From positions 2,293,001 to 2,357,000 of the forward strand of contig OZ004584.1 of NCBI GenBank assembly GCA_963924555.1: a stretch of 64,000 nucleotides of DNA, in the 5' to 3' direction. The DNA comes from Crambe crambe (taxonomy: Eukaryota > Porifera > Demospongiae > Poecilosclerida > Crambeidae). The notes under the pieces were generated by a model. That model saw only the letters and a list, made by a program, of their open reading frames with translations. It was not told where the DNA came from and did not search any database. This document shows positions 47,003 through 58,351 of the stretch, in pieces (the stretch's first letter is position 1; each line of letters begins with the position of its first letter). The position numbers and the translations under genes were made by a program.

Positions 47003-48817
47003 TAGCTAGCTATAGCAAACACTATAGCTGGTTAAAGGTTTTTTTATAGACCTTGAAGTTAGCATAACTATTATTTCCTGCTTATTCAGAGGTATTTCAT
47101 TCATTGTAAAAAAAAACAGAAGCGTCATATGCACACAAAGTGTCCCAATACAAACAGACACACTGGGTGTGCAATGTACACTTAACTGTCCCGGTGTAGG
47201 TGTGCAGAGTACACTTAACTGTCACACTAGGTGTTCAGTGTACACTTTCCTTTTACATGTAGCTAGCTAGCATGCACTTAATTTCACTAGCTACATAAAA
47301 TATGTTCTCTTTTTTATTACTTTCCTCAAGTCACCTTTCAGTTTCTGTATAGAAGAATCTGTTAAGATGATGAAGAATGGCTTTGGTTACATACACACTG
47401 TAAAAATGAAAGTGTACACTACACTCCTAGAGTGTGTGTATGTAGCTATAGGCATACCTATTATACAAGCATTGTCTGAGTATAATTACGTATAGAATTA
47501 AAAGGTTTTCTGGAGTGACTCCTTTTCAAGAGCTAGTTTACTTCAATGGCTAGCTAGAAAAAAACAACAACTGTAGAACAGGCTTGACTCATATACGTAT
47601 TCTTGTACTAGCTAAGAATCATCTAAAATTAATCCCCTAATTCACAAACCTCTGAATAGTTAAGATACTTGATATGATCACATGGCATATAGCTACCTGA
47701 CTTACGTATGTGGACAAGCATCTTCTTTGGCCAAGCTTTTCAGTTCTAAAGACATTCTGGTGCAGTAATTAATTTCTTTTCTTTGCCTTATTAGTCTGTG
47801 CAATGTGAAACTGGACCATTTAGCTACCAACCACAAAGGTCCAGCTCACAGATGGTGAAGGATTGGCTATGTCAAACTAATGCCTGCCCCTCAACCGAAT
47901 TCATTGCATGTGTAGCTATCATTAATGTGAATGTGTCCTTTTATGGAATGCTATAAGTTGCCGGGTTGCTACACCCTCAACTATTTCTGATGAGGACACT
48001 CATACATTGGACCTTAAAATAGTGGGACAGGAAGACAATTTTAGTGATTTTAGGTGGGGGGGGGGGGTACTAGCCCCCAGTGCCCCACTGCTTCCTACCC
48101 CCTGTTGGGGGTGGGGCAGTAGGAGAAAAAAATCACTATTGAATAAAGGGATCCACTAGCTATCAGCTAGTTGGAAATGAAATATAATTTCACATAATGA
48201 CAATTACATAGTCCTAAGTTGCTGCATCTACTAGCATGCCCTCTGGCCCTGAACTTATGACTGGTTAGGCATCATTGTTTTTAGCCACACATTAATTTAG
48301 TCATAGTTTCTTGGCACAGTATAGCTAGCTGAAACATTCCAGGCAGCTATTTGTAACTAGCTAGCAGGTACGAAATCTTGCAATGATGCATGGATTAGCC
48401 ACAAAGATAAGCTGAATTGCAAAGGCACAAAGTAGCTATGCTGTGATCGACTATTACCATAATTGAACACTCCATGTCAATTTGTTGTGTGACAATAGCT
48501 ACCCACTATGCTAATACAAAATAATCATGATAATCTATTGTGGTGTAGACTAGCCAGGGGACCAGCAATATTATAGACGTAAACCTATATTATATTATTT
48601 AATCTATATTAATATTAATCTATAATCTATATCATGTAACACCTGTGTTTTGTGGTTTATTTGTCTTTGTATAAAAGCTAGTGCATGTGTTCATTTTTAA
48701 TAGATAGTATTCATTATTGATAACAAGTTCTTTTGTGACTAGCTACTACATTTGAGATTACTACATCACTCACTAGAGCTAAGAGTTTAATCTATTGTTT
48801 TGTTGTTACTCGGTTTG
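47003..48817. repeat. Lectin-unit spacer E-F
   Basis: Same module as 19054-20834. The part next to copy E matches the spacer upstream of copy C (CCCGGTGTAGGTGTGCAGAG). The part next to copy F carries the B-type AGTATTCATTATTGATAAC form and a poly(G) run of about 12. No coding signal. Confidence 0.8.
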
Positions 48818-49549
48818 TTAAATGCCAGTGTAATGTTTGACGACTTCCTGCTTCATACGAATACCTACGAAAGAATCAAACGTGGCATCGCATTGTAGCA
48901 TTTTGACGTTGTCCATATGCTCCCACTCTCCAATGCACGGCTTCTTGCAGCGGAATAACTGATTGGCACTATTTACACCAAATACTTCAAGTCGTCCAGA
49001 TGCTGTAATGTGCTTCAATTTCCCGGGTATTTGGCGCCAACCTTTACTCCCATCAACTGGTCGTGTATAGATATTGTCATGACGATTCACTCCATAAACG
49101 TAATCTTGGCCTCCATCTATTTGCTTCAATTTTCCACCGACATGCTGCCATGCTCCTTTGCAGGGTTTCTTGCATTTAAAGATGTTATCACCAGAATTTA
49201 CTCCCCAGATGTAACCATTACCCGAAGCAGACACGTGCTTCAATCTGCCAGGGATGCGTATCCATGATCCTTTTCCATCTACACGACGTTTAAAGATTTG
49301 ATCTGCTCGATTCACACCCCAAACTTCTTCATCTCCTGCGTCTATTTGTTTCAGACTACCAGGAATCTGACGCCACCTTCTGCATGGTCGTGGACAGATG
49401 AAAATCTGGTTTCTCGCATTTATGCCCCAGAGGTAGTTGACTGATGTTGTCACATATTTCAAAGTGGGACCATTGTTGATTGGACTCATTCCATGAGTGC
49501 CTACAATTATCATTGCAAGAACAAAACCAACAAGTCCTATCCTCGACAT
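48818..49549 (-). CDS. Secreted tectonin/fish-egg-lectin-like protein, copy F
   Basis: Intronless, 243 aa, with intact signal peptide (MSRIGLVGFVLAMIIVGTHG) and five blades. It shares MSPINN, GSLKQ and VNRADQIF with copy D and differs from it at only a few positions in blades 3-5, where it resembles copies A and C. The 5' flank is also D-like. The gene appears functional. Confidence 0.9.
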   Translation of the reverse strand: MSRIGLVGFVLAMIIVGTHGMSPINNGPTLKYVTTSVNYLWGINARNQIFICPRPCRRWRQIPGSLKQIDAGDEEVWGVNRADQIFKRRVDGKGSWIRIPGRLKHVSASGNGYIWGVNSGDNIFKCKKPCKGAWQHVGGKLKQIDGGQDYVYGVNRHDNIYTRPVDGSKGWRQIPGKLKHITASGRLEVFGVNSANQLFRCKKPCIGEWEHMDNVKMLQCDATFDSFVGIRMKQEVVKHYTGI

Positions 49550-51666
49550 AATGAAAATGTCTTTAAGCTTCTATAGTGATGGCTATAGTTCAGGATTTTT
49601 CTTTTCTTTTATAGACCTTGAAAAAGATGACGTTTGCATATATAACTATCATTGCATTCTTGTACATACATATAATATGTAACTAATACAATGCATACTG
49701 CATAAAAATATTTCGATTATACATTTCCTCTTAAATTCACCTTTCAGTTTCCAGGTAGAAGAATGTGTTAAGCTGATGAAGAATGGTGTTGGTTACTTAA
49801 ACGCACTGTCCAGATATTATTTCCTCATTTCTTTCGTATATGCATACTTATACAGTCAAACCTCAAAGTTATTTTTCCAATATTCGCTACCTATACTGTG
49901 CTTTCTGGAGTGGGCCTGCAATAAATTAATTTTAGTCCCTGGCCATATATTGTGCTTTCTAGAGTGGGCCTGCTATAAATTCAGGTCAGTATAATTATTA
50001 TTGTCTAATTTTGTATAATACTGACTGTGTATAAATAATGTGCACCATTCAAACCAGCTGTTCTGTAAAGAACAAAATTCTCTTTGTTTATGTAAGTGGA
50101 TAGAATTCAGTGGAGAGTTTATACAAAGTACAGACAGTCCTGCCTAGCTGCAACTGGGCCATAAAAAGTGGTCTTAATAGTCTGTTTTATAGAAGGGTGG
50201 TCTCTAGATACGTACAGGTGGTTTTTAGGTTTCATTGTTATTGAGTTTTTGATTGATGAAGTTATGCAGACCACACCTCACTGACACACTAGCTAGGTGT
50301 GTAGTGCACATAATGCAGCTACTCGGCATGCACTTAATTTTGTTATAGCTACATTTCCTCTTGAAGAATCTGTTAAGAATGGCTTACACACACCACAATT
50401 ATGCTGTCCAGATATTTTCCCCCCTCAAATTAATAGCTATTTGAATTGTGTGCAGTAACCATGTAAATACACTTCTGAATTATAATTGAGTCTCGCCTGG
50501 GGCTGAGCTCTTTGAATATGGCACATTGAGCAACTCTATGATGACGAGCAACTCTGATGCCGCATGCAACAGTCAGTGCAGGTCTTCACAGTTGTGCATA
50601 TGTCTTGTAAGTAAGCTGCCCACTTTATCTGATAGGGCTGCAGTAAATGTGTCTGCCATTATAATATTATTTATTCCCCCTCCATCTTATCGTCTTCCTG
50701 CCCAGTCAGTGGCAGATCTAGGGAGTTTCTTTTAGTACACATCTTAATTCACATCTTAAAATTTTTGCACAACATTTGCTATAAAATGGGTGTGGTTATA
50801 GGAGTGGTAGTGGGACACCCACTAATAAGAAGGATCACTGCCAGTGGGTAAATTATTTAGGCTATAGATACCTCGACTTGCCATCAGGGATACGGAACTT
50901 AGGTTTGTGTATGTAAATTGCTCTCTCGAAGTATAAAAGGCCAGTCTCAAGCCAAATTGTTGTGGTTCTGGTCTGCCCTGTTTGAGCATGTGGTTAATGA
51001 TTGATGATAGACTGTAATTTTATCACTGCCTGCCATCGTCAATCACCACCATTAAGCGTAATCTAGTGAACTTTTTATGGAACCACTTCAGGGATAACTT
51101 TCTCTCTACATTAACCTGCAGCTATCATTACTTGTGTCCATGTTCAATTATTTCACAGTCCAACTTTTTAACTCGCACTCTCTTCTACGTATTTCATTTG
51201 TCTATAATCCTCTGTGTTTTTTTTTTTTTTTTTTTATAACCCTTAGCTACTTGCTCATATAAAAAAAACAACAAAAAAACAACAACAACAAGGATTCAAT
51301 AGCCATAGACATCTATGGACTCTGAACATTACTACATAGAAAGCTAACGCATATGTGCACATGGCTAATATTAAGATTCTGTAATTATAACTTGGATAAT
51401 AGAACGCTAAGTTGAGTCAGTTTATTATAGTATGTAGCTTGCCATCATGAGTAGCTAGCTAGTATGCTCGTTGACAAAGGTGAGTATGGGCAACACCAAC
51501 CTCTCCTACCATTTAGATCCCCAAATGAGTCTTAGCTACATCTATGCAGGCCACATCCTTTCTACTGCTTTCAAATTCTTTACTGCATTGTATTTGTAGC
51601 GACAAGTGCCAGCCCCACAGCTACAGGGGTCAAAGGTGAAAGGGCGGGGCTCCCTCCAAAGATTGT
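49550..51666. repeat. 2.1-kb duplicated flank of lectin F
   Basis: Near-identical copy of 24119-26222, with a 20-base insertion (about 51583-51602) and small indels in T- and A-runs. No gene supported. Confidence 0.85.
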
Positions 51667-51784
51667 ATCCTAGACACATCCCATCCATACTAGATAGGGT
51701 ACGGGTAAAGGGTCGGCACGTCCAGCTCGAGCTAGTTAGCGCGCGCGTGCAGCAGGACCGCCACACCCACGCACACGTATTAAC

Positions 51785-54675
51785 ATGGAGGAAGAGTGTT
51801 GTAAGAACCCTGGCTGTGTTAGGAGAATTGCACAACTAGAAGAGGAACTGAACCGGTTTGCTTAGCCAGTTACCAACTCATACTCATTATGTGAAATGTG
51901 CCTGTAATATTAATGTGTGTGATAGTTGCACATTGAACCATGAATGTATGGAAGTAGTGTTGTGATCTAGGCTGTAGCTAGCCTCGTCCCCAGGCCCCTC
52001 CCAGAAGAAGAAAGATGGCTGGGCTAGGCTTTAGCCTATTATCTCCAGGTTGTAAGCTTCCAAGTAAGAGGCTGGCTCACAAGACTAATAAGGAAGGGCC
52101 CGGGGGTTCTCGACATGGCTATCCCACTGTTTCCTACACCAGAATAAGAGTTTATCCTTAGGCTGAGAAGTGTTGGTTTGGACATGCTGAAGCAGAGAGG
52201 CAGTTGGCAAGCTACTGGAACCAAACCTGTGGAACTTGGATCTGAATTCGATAGCATGTTTGGCCATGAAATTGAAGATATGTCCGAGGTTCTAGTGAAA
52301 AAATCTGCAATGAGTAGCAGCAAAGCAAGACAGTTCTTGAGTCAAACCTTCCAGGTATAAGCTATTGTGAACCAAATCAATATAGTGTGGATTAGGAGGA
52401 TATAATATTATAGTATCTGCTGGAGGATGTCCTGTATCCAGCTACTGTGCTGAGCAGCTGCTTTAAATTATAGAGAGGTTGTCCTCTCTTTGGAGACAAA
52501 GGGACCCTAATACAATTTTATTTTACCATGTGGTTTGAAACTAGGTTGATCTTTCATGCTGTTATTCTCCATTTGCAGGATATATACAAGACATGTAAAG
52601 AGTCCATTTTGAACCGAATGCGTGACACTTTGGCTCGAGTGCTGGTTCTTCCTGAAGAGCACGAGAGTGATGAAGAACTGCACGACATCTGCAGAGCTTA
52701 TGGGCTGTTGCTCAATGCTTCTGGTATCTCCAAATCTACAGATCATAAAATGTGTTCAAAGAAGGTAATCAGTAAACTTAAACAGCTATAGCTAAGTGTA
52801 TGACTGCTTTGGCAGTTGAGTTGTTGGTTTGTCTGGATAATATGTACGTAAGTGGCCTAGCTATGATACACAACAAATCTGCCATTCATTGTATTGTTGC
52901 TGGTAGAGCTGATTGGTCATTTGTGACAGGCTATAGGAAAAGGGGGCACTTCACGCAAAAATTAAAAATGGAGTTATTAATACCACGCTATAGCTCATTA
53001 CCTTAGAATTTCACCGATACTACGCTTGAGGCTAAATCTTAAACCACCGCGGAGCTATAAGCGCTTGAAGTGCATCACCTCAGAGAAAGATTGAATAAGC
53101 GTTTTGCAATAAACGGCGTCTAATTAAACATTGAACTTCCGGTCAATACCCAATGCTCCGTAAATCCTTACGTAAGTCCGTATAACGCGATGACATCATT
53201 CAATTTTTCTCACCTCGTGTAGCAGCTGTGTGGAGAAGAAGTAGACTTAGCTTTACTACGTTGTTATCTTTGAGCGCTTGGGTTATCTGAGGCATGCTAG
53301 ATATGGAACAAGTTCTGAATAATGATCAGGTAAAGTTTGGGTAGATAGATGTTTGTACATCAGTAGTTTTAATAGTATACTTGTAAGTTTTATGATCCTA
53401 TCTCTGCTGTATTGGTTGATTCCTGTGGAAGTGGTGTTAGCCTGAGTTGGAATCTAGACACTGGTAGGATCTGGGCTGTGTTTGACTACTGTCTTGGGGT
53501 TGAAGGAGACATAGAATTCATCCAGCACCTCCATATCTGGATCTTCTGACATATGAAGTTGGATGGCTCCTACCACAACCTCTTCCTATCTGTAGCTAGC
53601 TAAATATCTGTGTAGCTACTTTGTATTCGGTAGAAATCATCAATATGAATTTTTATTGTTGTGTGGGGAATTTCCCTTATTTCCGCGCATTATGCTCATA
53701 CATCCTCCGTAATTGAAGATTGAAATTTGGGCACGTAGGATATGAGATAAGTTCCGGGTGAGGTAGCTCACTTCAACTCGAGCGCTTGCCTACTTCAAAG
53801 CCTTCCCACTTCCTGAAATTTGGCAGGAAGTTAGATAAAAGACTGAAGATACTGTGGAGGCAAGGAAAAAGAAGTGGATAAAAATAATTTTTTTACCTAA
53901 GGCTAGTTTAAACGCGCATATCTCAAAAATTTATCTTGCGTGAAGTGCCCCCTTTTCCTAAATTGAGTCACATTTTATGAAAATAGCCGTCCCGTCCGTG
54001 TTTTAATTACAAGATATCAGACCAAATTTTGTATGACCAATCATCTCTTTGCAGGTATGCGATAAATTATTGGTCACTGAGGGAGCCAAGGATACCAAGG
54101 ATACTTTACCAGCAGCAGAAATCAAAGAAGTTTCAGACAAAATGTCAAACCTCTCCTGGAAGTTTCTCACAATGGTGCCCCCTCTAATCAGCCAGACTAT
54201 TTCAGATGCTCCATTTTGCAAAGAGTGGCATGAAAAAGAGATCAAACCAGAATGGAATGAGAATTTAGTGGATTACCAGCTTGTTTACTACAGGCCAATT
54301 CTGTTTTTTAGTTATCAAGGAAAAGTCGCAAAGAAAAGTTGGGTAGGAAATACAGTTTATGAGAATGATAATGGTGAAACAGTAGATAAAGATACGAAAG
54401 TTGGCAAGAAAGGAGAGACTGCTGCAGTCAATAAGAGGACATTTCTTCGAAAGCATTTCAAGTCATATAAGAAGCCAGTTTTTAAAACTCATGAAGCAGT
54501 TGGTGCATCAAGTGAAGGAGCATATTCTAATCCTTCTAAATCAAGTCAATGTCCTTTTTGCTGTAGAGACAGAGCAATTGAAGCGAATATAGAAGATTTT
54601 TCACTCTTAGATCATCAGCTACAGAAAGATGACACTGAAGAGAAATATATTTTTGGAATAAAAAGCTTTAGCTAG
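51785..54675 (+). CDS. MIEAP/SPATA18 C-terminal-like protein, copy 1
   Basis: Four exons with consistent phases: 51785-51855, 52162-52354, 52579-52764, 54055-54675, giving 356 aa. The N-terminus is a short coiled-coil-like start (CVRRIAQLEEELNR), the middle is helical (DMLKQRGSW, SKARQFLSQTFQ, ICRAYGLLLNASG), and the C-terminal exon has WKFLTMVPPLISQ, then YRPILFFSYQGKVAKKSWVG and a C-x2-CC motif (CPFCCRD). The pattern Trp-Lys-x-x-x-x-x-Pro-Pro followed by a His/acid stretch and a Pro-Ile-Leu strand resembles the C-terminal domain of mitochondria-eating protein, which is expanded in sponges and other invertebrates as far as I recall. The exon structure is firm; the family call is by eye. The exon 1 donor is weak (AACCG|GTTTGC); the paralogue has GTAATA. 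Intron 3 contains a 1-kb transposon absent from the paralogue. Confidence 0.68.
52936..53958. mobile_element. TA-flanked MITE in intron 3 of MIEAP-like copy 1
   Basis: 1023 bases with inverted ends GGAAAAGGGGGCACTTCACG (about 23 bases), flanked by TA (52934-52935 and 53959-53960). The matching intron of copy 2 (63091-63379) lacks it, so it arrived after the gene duplicated. No coding capacity. Confidence 0.87.
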
Positions 54676-54889
54676 ACATTAATTTTGTTGTTGTTGTTAT
54701 TGTTGTCATATTATTGTTGTCATTGTTGGTATCATTATGCATGGTCTCCGGCACTTAGCCCATGAACAATAATTATGATGTCATTAATTTTCTGTAATTT
54801 CGTAGTATTCAGGCAGCTGTTCTTGTGTTCCATTGCTCTGCACTAAGTGAGGCACGTTCCATTGCTCTGCACTATAGGGATAGCTACCG

Positions 54890-55780
54890 ATGATGAAATC
54901 TGTAGATATGGTTTTGATACTGTTAACAGCTACTTCATTTTTGCAAAGTAAGTTCCATAGGCTGACTAAATAATCTCCAGCTATGATACTTTTTTTTGTA
55001 GGAATCGGAGCTATTTCACTGGAATTAAATGGTCAGAACATCCAGCCACACAGTCAGATCTCAATTACAAGCATTTCTTCATCGAATCACAGTTCTTTGC
55101 ACTGCAGGACTGACTCCAGCAGCAACGATGGTAACTGGTTCTACCCAAATGGAAGCATGCTATTAGCCCAGCAGCAAACTCCAAATGTCAACCTTTGGTC
55201 TTCTTATGGTGCTGGAGTGATACGCTTACATTACTCAAGCCAAATGACTATGAACTTGGATGGTATTACTTTTGGGATCTATGAGTGTAGGATTCGTAAT
55301 GCAAATAGAGGAAATACCAGTATTGACATTGGAATTTATCCTACAAATGATAGTGGGTATTTCAAGTAGTATGTAGCTACTGGATAATTATTAATGTGCC
55401 AAAATAGACAATCACTTGGACCTTCTATAATAACAGTATGTCAGTGTAGCTATAGTTGATTCGCATGCAATAAAAGACACTCTAAAGGCCTCAATCTCTG
55501 CAAAAGATAATCTACCTCTACATATACCCTCTCTATAAAGGACAGAAAGCTGAATCCCCACTATTATGTATTCCATGGCTATCCTTTACTTGTTAGCTGT
55601 GCTCAATAAATGAAAACTTTTTGAGCTAGCTAACTTTGTCTGGATACAGGTCGGCTGAGCATGGAAGATATTCAATTTTCATTGGTGAGCACGACCTTGG
55701 AACCACCAATTTTCACCCTGACTTGCAATATCAGTGGTGGCCTAGTTGTCAATGTGAACTGGACTCAAACTGCTGATTGA
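54890..55780 (+). CDS. Secreted Ig-like domain protein, probably truncated
   Basis: Exons 54890-54947, 55002-55352 and 55650-55780. Exon 1 encodes a signal peptide (MMKSVDMVLILLTATSFLQ). Exon 2 encodes one Ig-like domain with Cys in SSLHCRTD, Trp in NWFYPNG and the second Cys in FGIYECRIRN. Exon 3 begins a second domain (FTLTCNISGG, VNWTQ) but stops at TGA 55778-55780 before its second Cys. For exon 2 I used the donor GATA|GTGGGT, which keeps phase with exon 3; reading through gives a stop at 55369. No transmembrane segment or further exon was found with confidence, so this may be a remnant of a larger Ig receptor. It starts 215 bases after the MIEAP-like gene, on the same strand. Confidence 0.6.
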
Positions 55781-55839
55781 TATCGATGCAGAATATGATG
55801 ATGTAGCTAATCATAATAAGTTCTGTGATGCACGCGAAC

Positions 55840-55896
55840 CAGGGTTCTATCTACTGGGGGGGCGTGGCCAAGGCAAAAATCCTAGATAGAACCCTG
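55840..55896. repeat. 57-bp foldback
   Basis: Exact 14-base inverted ends CAGGGTTCTATCTA and TAGATAGAACCCTG around a G-rich centre. It lies just after the truncated Ig exon. No clear target duplication. Confidence 0.75.
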
Positions 55897-56455
55897 TGAA
55901 CTGCTGCTATATGTATTGTGTAGCTAGCTACATCTTGCATAAAATTCATGACTGATGATATCCTGTTGAATTATGGTGCTACTCACTTGAATAATGGTCT
56001 GTTAAATAATTGCAAGAGCAAATTGAATTTGGCACCTCACCCTCAGGAACTTCCCATGATAAAAGGATACCAAAGAGGAGAAGACCATTCTACAAAATGG
56101 CTACAAAACTGGCCCCTTTCTTATGCATGCTTGCAGTTTCCGGAAATCCCTTATTCCCAATAATTGCGCATGCGTAATACGTAAGGTACCGGTCAGGAAC
56201 ATTTCTGTGCACGGTCAAGAGGTCAACATAGATTTTTGGGTGGTCAAAAACCTTGACCCCGGTCGCGAACGTATGTACAGAGTGAATGGGAGTGACCTCC
56301 CCCTGTTAAAGGGTCTGGCTTGCGAGACTAAATGGAACTCCAGAGTGTATGTAAGGGGAAAAAAAACATATTTAGTTTAGCTAGCTATAGTGTGTAATTT
56401 TTTCTCTCTCGGTGGTGTAGACTGAGATTCCCCTAGCTAGCTAGCCGGCCTTGGA

Positions 56456-57580
56456 TAGTCTCGCGGGCTGACCCTTTACCAACCCAAGGGAAGAGGGAAA
56501 GGTTAGTCTGGCGTCGTCAGCCCAGCTTTTCCTCTTTTTTTTGGGGGGGGGGGGGGGGGGGGGGGACGGGGAAGAAAAGTGGTCTGGGAGCTCTAGCATA
56601 AACTACTTGTGACGCCCGTGCGCTCTCTCAAAAATAATTTAAATTGACATATACATGCGCGTTGAATAATTTAGTAGGTAGAATTGCGAACACATCGCCC
56701 TTGAAAATCGCTGATACAACTTCCAGCCGTTCAGGCTTCAGGCCAGGTATTCCTAGCTCTTTAAGCACAGCTCTTGGTTACTTCTCCATAGCTCTAGCTC
56801 TGCCAACCTGGAATAAATAGTGGGTGTGTCTCGCCAACATTAATACTACTTCACGTGACTGAATAGAGCAATCTGATTGGGACGCAGCTATAGCTGCGCG
56901 CGCGGGCGACACAAGTAGTTGATGCTAGAGCTACCAGACCACTTTTCTTCTCTGTCCCAAAAAAAAAGAAGAAAAGCTGGGCTGGCGACGCCAGACTAGG
57001 GAAAGGTACCGTACCGGGTCTGGTCAAACTCGCATGAGCATTTCGTTCTGCACACTCAGCAAAAGAGAACCTGCTACTGATTTGCATACATCACAGTGCG
57101 TCACATTATTGCGTGCATGGAATAGTGTTACAATAATATGATATGCTGTATGCAGGTTAAAGAGCCTCTTCTGAGCCTGATCAGGCCCTGATGCCATGGA
57201 TTTCAGCTAGCATTCACAGCTTGAGCACAAGCACAATCTCTGCTGGGCTTTCCAAAGGCACAGTAGCTTCTGTGTAGCCTCACAGGCGACCCTTCAGCGG
57301 CACAACTAGCTCCATGGAACTTCAGATGGCTTAGTAGCTAGACCAAGCCAGCAGCTGCTTTCTCTGGCAGCTCGCTCTTGATCAATCGCTAGTTTATGCC
57401 CGAATGACTAAACTTACACGCCAATTTATTCTTAACATTATTCATAGCTTTGAGGTTATTTTACACTGAATTGATTATCGGTCCAAGAAATTCCTGGACC
57501 AGTAGAACGAAACACTCATGCAAGTTTGACCAGACCCTTTCCCTTCCCTTGGGTTGGTAAAAGGTCGGCCCGCGAGACTA
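56456..57580. mobile_element. Mutator-like element (outer) with a nested element
   Basis: 1125 bases. The inverted ends (TAGTCTCGCGGGC, then ACCCAAGGGAAG) extend over about 100 bases once the inner insertion is removed. Flanks GGCCTTGGA (56447-56455) and AGCCTTGGA (57581-57589) match at 8 of 9 positions. No coding frame found inside. Confidence 0.85.
56504..56998. mobile_element. Mutator-like element nested inside the 56456-57580 element
   Basis: 495 bases with inverted ends TAGTCTGGCGTCGTCAGCCC / TAGTCTGGCGTCGCCAGCCC, flanked by exact 9-base copies GGGAAAGGT (56495-56503 and 56999-57007). The arms continue for about 100 bases and carry a 23-base poly(G) on one side against poly(A) on the other. 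It interrupts the left arm of the outer element, so it is younger. Confidence 0.9.
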
Positions 57581-57584
57581 AGCC

Positions 57585-57790
57585 TTGGAACCCATGGCCC
57601 TTAGAACTGATGGAACTGTCTGCTTGAGCTATGAATACCATCATGAAGCTCTGAATAATAAGATGTACTATTTAATTCCTCTCCATAATGGCAGTTACCT
57701 GTGGCACTATAGTACAGGGCCGGAAGAAGGAAAGTTTGAGTGGTCAGGCCACACTTGCATGCGGGAAATTTTGCCCACTTTTAATTAGAA
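57585..57790 (+). other. Possible exon remnant with hAT-like 3' part
   Basis: An open frame (ALRTDGTVCLSYEYHHEALN and on) with no recognised domain runs into a segment (57715-57800) similar to 26760-26860, including GCCCACTTTTAATTAGAA and GCCCACTT. The second half is therefore probably transposon-derived. The first half might be an exon fragment of the Ig-like gene upstream, but I cannot show it. Confidence 0.3.
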
Positions 57791-58351
57791 ATGCCCACTT
57801 ATCCCAGGATGTACATATCACCGCAAAAACAGAATTGTTATTTCAATAAACGTAATAGTTAGGCAAGACTAATCATCGTTGAAACAACCAAACAGTTTCA
57901 CCAAAAAATATAGTGTCATTTTGACAGATTTCAAATTATTAACCTCAGCTAACTAAGTAAGTTTGTTAAAATAACAATTTTGTTTTTGCAGTGATGTGGC
58001 ATGATGTGGTTTATTATAAACAGTCTAGCTGCTTCAATTTCAGAGTTAAGGGGGGTTCCCCCTCGAACTTGTCTAGTCTTTGTATATGGTGATCCTTTCC
58101 GAGTCTGCCTGAAAAAGTGGTCAGGCTATGGCCTGACTCTGACTGGCCACTGTTTCTCCACCAATTTTTTTTTCTTGCCCACTAAAAATTGTGTGTGGAT
58201 TGACTGGCATATAGCTATGGAGACATAGAAGTCATGATATTCATGATAGTATTGAGGCGCCACCGTGATTATTTGATCTATTCCCACACCCCTTTTTTCT
58301 ATCTAGGAACATAAAGCTCACTTGTAGCTACACAACGACAGTGATTTATAA

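Larger units (their letters stand above)
45755..51666. repeat. Segmental duplication of the lectin block
   Basis: From TTTAGTCATAGTTTCTTGGC (matching 17831) to AAAGATTGT (matching 26222) this block repeats the left lectin array in the same orientation but with two genes instead of three. The left breakpoint abuts the 66-bp-repeat tail and the right one leads into the MIEAP-like gene. Internal segments switch between B-like, C-like and D-like versions, which points to unequal exchange. Confidence 0.88.
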
